Shown piece after piece: positions 61,045 to 64,000 of a stretch of DNA of 64,000 bases (the first letter of the stretch is position 1; each line of letters starts with the position of its first letter). The stretch comes from Taibaiella sp. KBW10. Lineage in GTDB: Bacteria; Bacteroidota; Bacteroidia; Chitinophagales; Chitinophagaceae. The stretch lies in the NCBI RefSeq assembly GCF_003852495.1, contig NZ_QAJI01000003.1:272497-336496 (forward strand). Reading direction: 5' to 3'. The position numbers were made by a program, and so were the translations under genes. The notes beneath the pieces are model-generated. The model saw only the letters and a program-made list of their open reading frames with translations. It was not told the DNA's origin and did not search any database.

Positions 61045-61853
61045 GCTTCTTGCTGTATTTTCTCCCCGCAGACTTTGCAGTACCGCGCATCGGCATCATT
61101 ATCCTGGTTGCCGCACCGGTCACAATCTTTAGCGCCTTTCTTTATTTTTTTAAATTCCTGACCTACAATGCCGGTGGGCACCGCAATAATGCTATAACCA
61201 CAAAGCATGAGGATCACAGCAAAGAACTTCCCGATGGCTGTACCCGGAGATATATCGCCATATCCTACCGTCGTAATGGTTACAATAGCCCAATAGATGC
61301 TTTCAGGAATGCTATGAAACCCGTTTCGGCCGTCTTCGATTACATACATCAAAGCCCCGACCACTACAGAGATCACGCTAATAAAGAAAAGGAAAATAAA
61401 GATCTTACGATAACTATTCCGGAGTGCATTGAGGATATAAGCTGCGTCTTTCAGATAAGCCATTAACCTGAAAATACGGAATACCCGCAGGAGCCGCAAT
61501 AAGCGAATAATCATTAAAAAGTGGGCACCCGGGAAAACAAGGCTCAAATAGAAGGGCAATAAAGCCAGCAGGTCAATAATCCCGAGTGTACTCAGTACAT
61601 AAGCCCGGTTGTTCTTGATACAAAGCAGGCGCAGCATATATTCCAGCGTAAAGAATATCGTGAGTATCCATTCCGAAATATAAAAGGCATTAAAATGCTT
61701 ACTGTAATTGCCAGGTAAAGATTCCATTATGATCAATACCGCACTTAATACAATTGCACCCAATAAAATAATATCGAATAACTTACCAGCCGGTGTGTCC
61801 GAGTAGTAAATTATTCGATAAACTTGCTTACGCCATCCCTCTTCAGGGATCAT
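61041..61853 (-). CDS. Voltage-gated-like potassium channel with C-terminal zinc ribbon
   Basis: 270 residues from the ATG at 61853. Six membrane helices of the voltage-gated ion channel family: an arginine-rich S4 (RLLRLLRVFRIFR, about 117-129), a pore with selectivity filter TVGYGD (195-200), and S6 (FFAVILMLCGYSIIAVPTGIVG). The last 35 residues hold CDRCGNQDNDADARYCKVCGEK, a zinc ribbon of two CxxC pairs. The open frame runs back six codons to a GTG at 61871, but the -7 box at 61876-61883 makes this unlikely. It follows hemE by 41 bases and overlaps the peroxidase 3' end. Confidence 0.9.
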   Translation of the reverse strand: MIPEEGWRKQVYRIIYYSDTPAGKLFDIILLGAIVLSAVLIIMESLPGNYSKHFNAFYISEWILTIFFTLEYMLRLLCIKNNRAYVLSTLGIIDLLALLPFYLSLVFPGAHFLMIIRLLRLLRVFRIFRLMAYLKDAAYILNALRNSYRKIFIFLFFISVISVVVGALMYVIEDGRNGFHSIPESIYWAIVTITTVGYGDISPGTAIGKFFAVILMLCGYSIIAVPTGIVGQEFKKIKKGAKDCDRCGNQDNDADARYCKVCGEKIQQEA

Positions 61854-61875
61854 TTTTTCCTTTGTCAACACAAGA

Positions 61876-61883
61876 CAAATATA
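61876..61883 (-). promoter_or_regulatory. -7 promoter box of the potassium channel gene
   Basis: TATATTTG on the minus strand within the 41-base gap after hemE. Transcription from it would start at about 61870, making the ATG at 61853 the start. Confidence 0.5.
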
Positions 61884-61894
61884 TTATTTATCTC

Positions 61895-62938
61895 TTATTG
61901 GTGTTTAAAGTTTTTCACGGTATCTACAAAAGCCTTGGCGTGTGCCACCGGTACATTCGGTAAAATACCGTGCCCAAGGTTCGCGATATGTCTGCCCGGG
62001 CCAAAGGCTTGCAGCATGTCCTTGGTTTCGGACTCGATCACGCTGATTGGCGACAATAACCTTGCAGGATCAAAATTGCCCTGAAGGGTAATGTTGCTAC
62101 CGGCAAACTGGCGCGCCATATGCGGCTCTATACACCAATCTATACCTAAGCCATGTGCTCCGGTATCGGCCATTTCCTGCAAAGAACCCCATGCGCCTTT
62201 GGCAAACACAATTGTAGGTACTTCGTCTTTTAAAGCAGCTACGATCTGGCGTATATATTGTAAAGAGAACAGCTCAAAATCTTTTTTGCTCAACAAACCA
62301 CCCCAGCTGTCAAATACCTGCAAAGTATCTGCACCGGCAGCCACCTGCCCTTTTAAATAGGCGATAGTCGTATCGGTAATCATTTGCAGTAATTGATGTG
62401 CCAGTTCGGGTTGTTGATAACAGAAGGCTTTAGCCTCATCAAAGGTTTTGCTTCCCTTGCCTTGCACCATATAACACAAGAGTGTCCAGGGCGCTCCGGC
62501 AAAACCGATTAAAGGCACGCGGCCATTCAGTTCCTGTTTGATCAGTTTGATCGCGTCAAATACGTATGACAGGGTTTCATCCACATTCGCCACGCGTATG
62601 CGCTCCATATCTTTCGCCGTTTTGATCGGATCTGGCAATAAAGGACCTTGCTTTTCAATCAATTGTACTTCCAGACCCATTGCCTGGGGAACCACCAAAA
62701 TATCAGAAAATAAAATCGCTGCATCTACCCCCACAATATCTACGGGCTGCAAGGTGATCTCACAGGCCAGTTCAGGGTTTTGACAACGTTCAAAAAAAGA
62801 ATACTTATTACGCAAAGCAATGTATTCAGGAAGGTAGCGGCCTGCCTGGCGCATCATCCATACCGGTGTGCGTTCTGTAGGTTCTCCCAAAAGGGTACGA
62901 ATAATTAGATCGTTCTTTAAAGTAGTATCTCTTCTCAT
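61895..62938 (-). CDS. hemE: Uroporphyrinogen decarboxylase
   Basis: 347 residues, normal for HemE, which removes four carboxyl groups from uroporphyrinogen III to give coproporphyrinogen III on the way to haem, in the cytosol. Signatures: [15 protein letters not shown] (near residues 21-35) with the substrate-contacting arginines, [45 protein letters not shown] and [20 protein letters not shown] near the end. It follows hemD by 22 bases, so both are co-transcribed; haem is also needed by the peroxidase nearby. Confidence 0.97.
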   Translation of the reverse strand: MRRDTTLKNDLIIRTLLGEPTERTPVWMMRQAGRYLPEYIALRNKYSFFERCQNPELACEITLQPVDIVGVDAAILFSDILVVPQAMGLEVQLIEKQGPLLPDPIKTAKDMERIRVANVDETLSYVFDAIKLIKQELNGRVPLIGFAGAPWTLLCYMVQGKGSKTFDEAKAFCYQQPELAHQLLQMITDTTIAYLKGQVAAGADTLQVFDSWGGLLSKKDFELFSLQYIRQIVAALKDEVPTIVFAKGAWGSLQEMADTGAHGLGIDWCIEPHMARQFAGSNITLQGNFDPARLLSPISVIESETKDMLQAFGPGRHIANLGHGILPNVPVAHAKAFVDTVKNFKHQ

Positions 62939-62960
62939 TTATAAATGATTATTATAATAT

Positions 62961-63647
62961 TTATTGTTCAAAATATTCCATTGCAAATTGCAGTAAGGAC
63001 GCCTCTCTGGGCCGGTCACAAACCATCACTTTATCCACAAGCCCTTCAAGCGCGCGCGCGGTCGTGTGCCCAATCGCAAAAACAGTTGTTTTTTCCGCTA
63101 TCGTATTTGTTCTAAAAAAGCTACTGACGGCACTAGGGCTAAAAAACAAGAGCGCATCGTATTGCTTTTTTACGGGGGCCGTTTGCAAGATCGTTTTATA
63201 CAAGCCTATCTCTTCAAATGCAATGCCCAGCTTGGTTAATCCATCCGGAATCGTCGACAGGCGCTGATCGCCGGAAAAAAAGTATAAAGGCTCCTGCATA
63301 TGCTGCGCTACGATATGTAGCAAGAGTTCTACTGCATAAGGACTGGTTGCAAGCAACGTAGCCTCTGGTAATAAAGCCTGCACGGCTTCAGAAGTCGCCC
63401 CCTCGATACAATATACGCAATCAATCTCCGGAAGGTTTGCCCGACCGGACACATAAGCATTTACGGCATTTACACTGGTGAAAATTCCTGTGCCTTTTGG
63501 CCTGGGCTTCTGTGCCAGCGCCTCCATTGCGACAAACTCAATCCTGATAAAGGGAATACAGGTAATGTCAAAACGGGTACCCTCCGCTGCCGCTAAGGTA
63601 TCGGCTTTCAGTTCCTTTGTACTCAATATCGAAAATCGTTTCTGCAT
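62961..63647 (-). CDS. hemD: Uroporphyrinogen-III synthase
   Basis: 228 residues. HemD closes hydroxymethylbilane to uroporphyrinogen III. The family is poorly conserved, but the two-lobed layout is visible: GIFTSVNAVNAYVSG in lobe 1, YFFSGDQRLSTIPDGLTKLGIAFEEIGLYKT at the hinge, and DALLFFSPSAVSSFFRTN and VFAIGHTTARAL in lobe 2, which fit HemD well. It is the first gene of a hemD-hemE unit, 22 bases before hemE, and this context strengthens the call. No promoter box is clear upstream. Confidence 0.88.
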   Translation of the reverse strand: MQKRFSILSTKELKADTLAAAEGTRFDITCIPFIRIEFVAMEALAQKPRPKGTGIFTSVNAVNAYVSGRANLPEIDCVYCIEGATSEAVQALLPEATLLATSPYAVELLLHIVAQHMQEPLYFFSGDQRLSTIPDGLTKLGIAFEEIGLYKTILQTAPVKKQYDALLFFSPSAVSSFFRTNTIAEKTTVFAIGHTTARALEGLVDKVMVCDRPREASLLQFAMEYFEQ

Positions 63648-63736
63648 GCGGCTTAATTGCCTGCGAATTTACAATAAATTATGAAGGAGGGTTTTAAAAG
63701 AATATGTAATTTTAGTGTAAAATAAAAGAAACACAA

Positions 63737-64000
63737 ATGGCAAATAAGAAAACACTCGTGATTGGTGCTTCCGAAAATCCGGATCGGTATAGCAATAAAG
63801 CGATCCATATGTTGCGTCGTTTCGGTCATGAGGTGGTTGCGATCGGCGCCAGAGCCGGCGAGGTGGAAGATGTATCATTCGAAAAAGAAATGAAGCCTTT
63901 TGAAGCGATTGATACCATAACGCTTTACCTGAATCCTCAAAATCAAAAAGCATATTACGATTATATCCTGTCGCTGAAGCCTAAACGGATTGTCTTCAAT
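63737..64000 (+). CDS. CoA-binding protein, cut off by the window end
   Basis: The first 88 codons of a gene that runs past the end of the window. It begins MANKKTLVIGASENPDRYSN, the Rossmann-type glycine-rich loop of the CoA-binding domain (YccU-like), followed by AIHMLRRFGHEVVAIGARAGEVEDV and DTITLYLNPQNQKAYYDYIL. The whole protein is usually about 120-140 residues. It is divergent from hemD. Its function is unknown beyond binding a nucleotide-like cofactor. The ATG at 63737 is preceded by an AT-rich stretch. Confidence 0.85.
   Translation, partial: MANKKTLVIGASENPDRYSNKAIHMLRRFGHEVVAIGARAGEVEDVSFEKEMKPFEAIDTITLYLNPQNQKAYYDYILSLKPKRIVFN

Overview
The window comes from a member of the Bacteroidota, most likely a Chitinophagaceae-type organism. 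The evidence is a set of very large secreted proteins ending in type IX secretion (T9SS) sorting domains, SprB-like and PKD/Ig-like repeats, a rhomboid protease, BamD followed directly by an RNA polymerase omega-like gene, and many promoters of the Bacteroidota form (a -7 box TAnnTTTG, sometimes with TTTG or TTG about 19 bases upstream). Few genes have a Shine-Dalgarno sequence. Base composition and gene style are fairly even, and I see no phage, plasmid, CRISPR array or transposase.

Layout. 1-8 kb: purA, two identical tRNA-Glu genes, a small secreted protein, a propeller-like protein with MarC and a membrane protein, a PLP trans-sulfuration enzyme, and an OstA/LptA-like protein. 8-27 kb is an export island: three T9SS type A cargo proteins, a sigma factor paired with an unusual inner-membrane/outer-membrane protein, and two tandem paralogous type B cargo proteins. 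26.7-36.8 kb: hppD, a carboxypeptidase-regulatory-domain protein, ddl with a PASTA protein, a lipoprotein, a hydrolase, an orphan ABC ATPase, a Crp-like regulator, a Gdx/SugE exporter and a YihY-like protein. 36.7-39.6 kb: a dicarboxylate-type symporter, an AT-rich gene-free stretch and a rhomboid protease.

39.9-46.4 kb holds the most interesting locus, a five-gene operon: DUF4856 lipoprotein, imelysin-like lipoprotein, DoxX-like membrane protein, vitamin-K-dependent gamma-carboxylase-like (HTTM) membrane enzyme and TonB-dependent receptor. The last genes overlap, so they are probably translated together. It looks like a metal or metal-chelate uptake system with a carboxylase-like enzyme built in.

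46.4-49.3 kb is a fully overlapping operon (TM2 zinc ribbon, DUF2752, PadR, double PspC) with a palindrome between its promoter boxes, the expected site for PadR autorepression. 49.4-64 kb: a 2-oxoacid dehydrogenase E2, MscS, tRNA-Leu, bamD plus omega, a second sigma/anti-sigma pair, a thioredoxin-like protein, a PQQ-type propeller lipoprotein, a type B T9SS cargo protein, a secreted thioredoxin coupled to a di-haem cytochrome c peroxidase, a potassium channel with a zinc ribbon, hemE, hemD and a truncated CoA-binding protein. A dispersed palindromic repeat of about 200 bp occurs at 18.8-19.05 kb and again at 51.95-52.15 kb.
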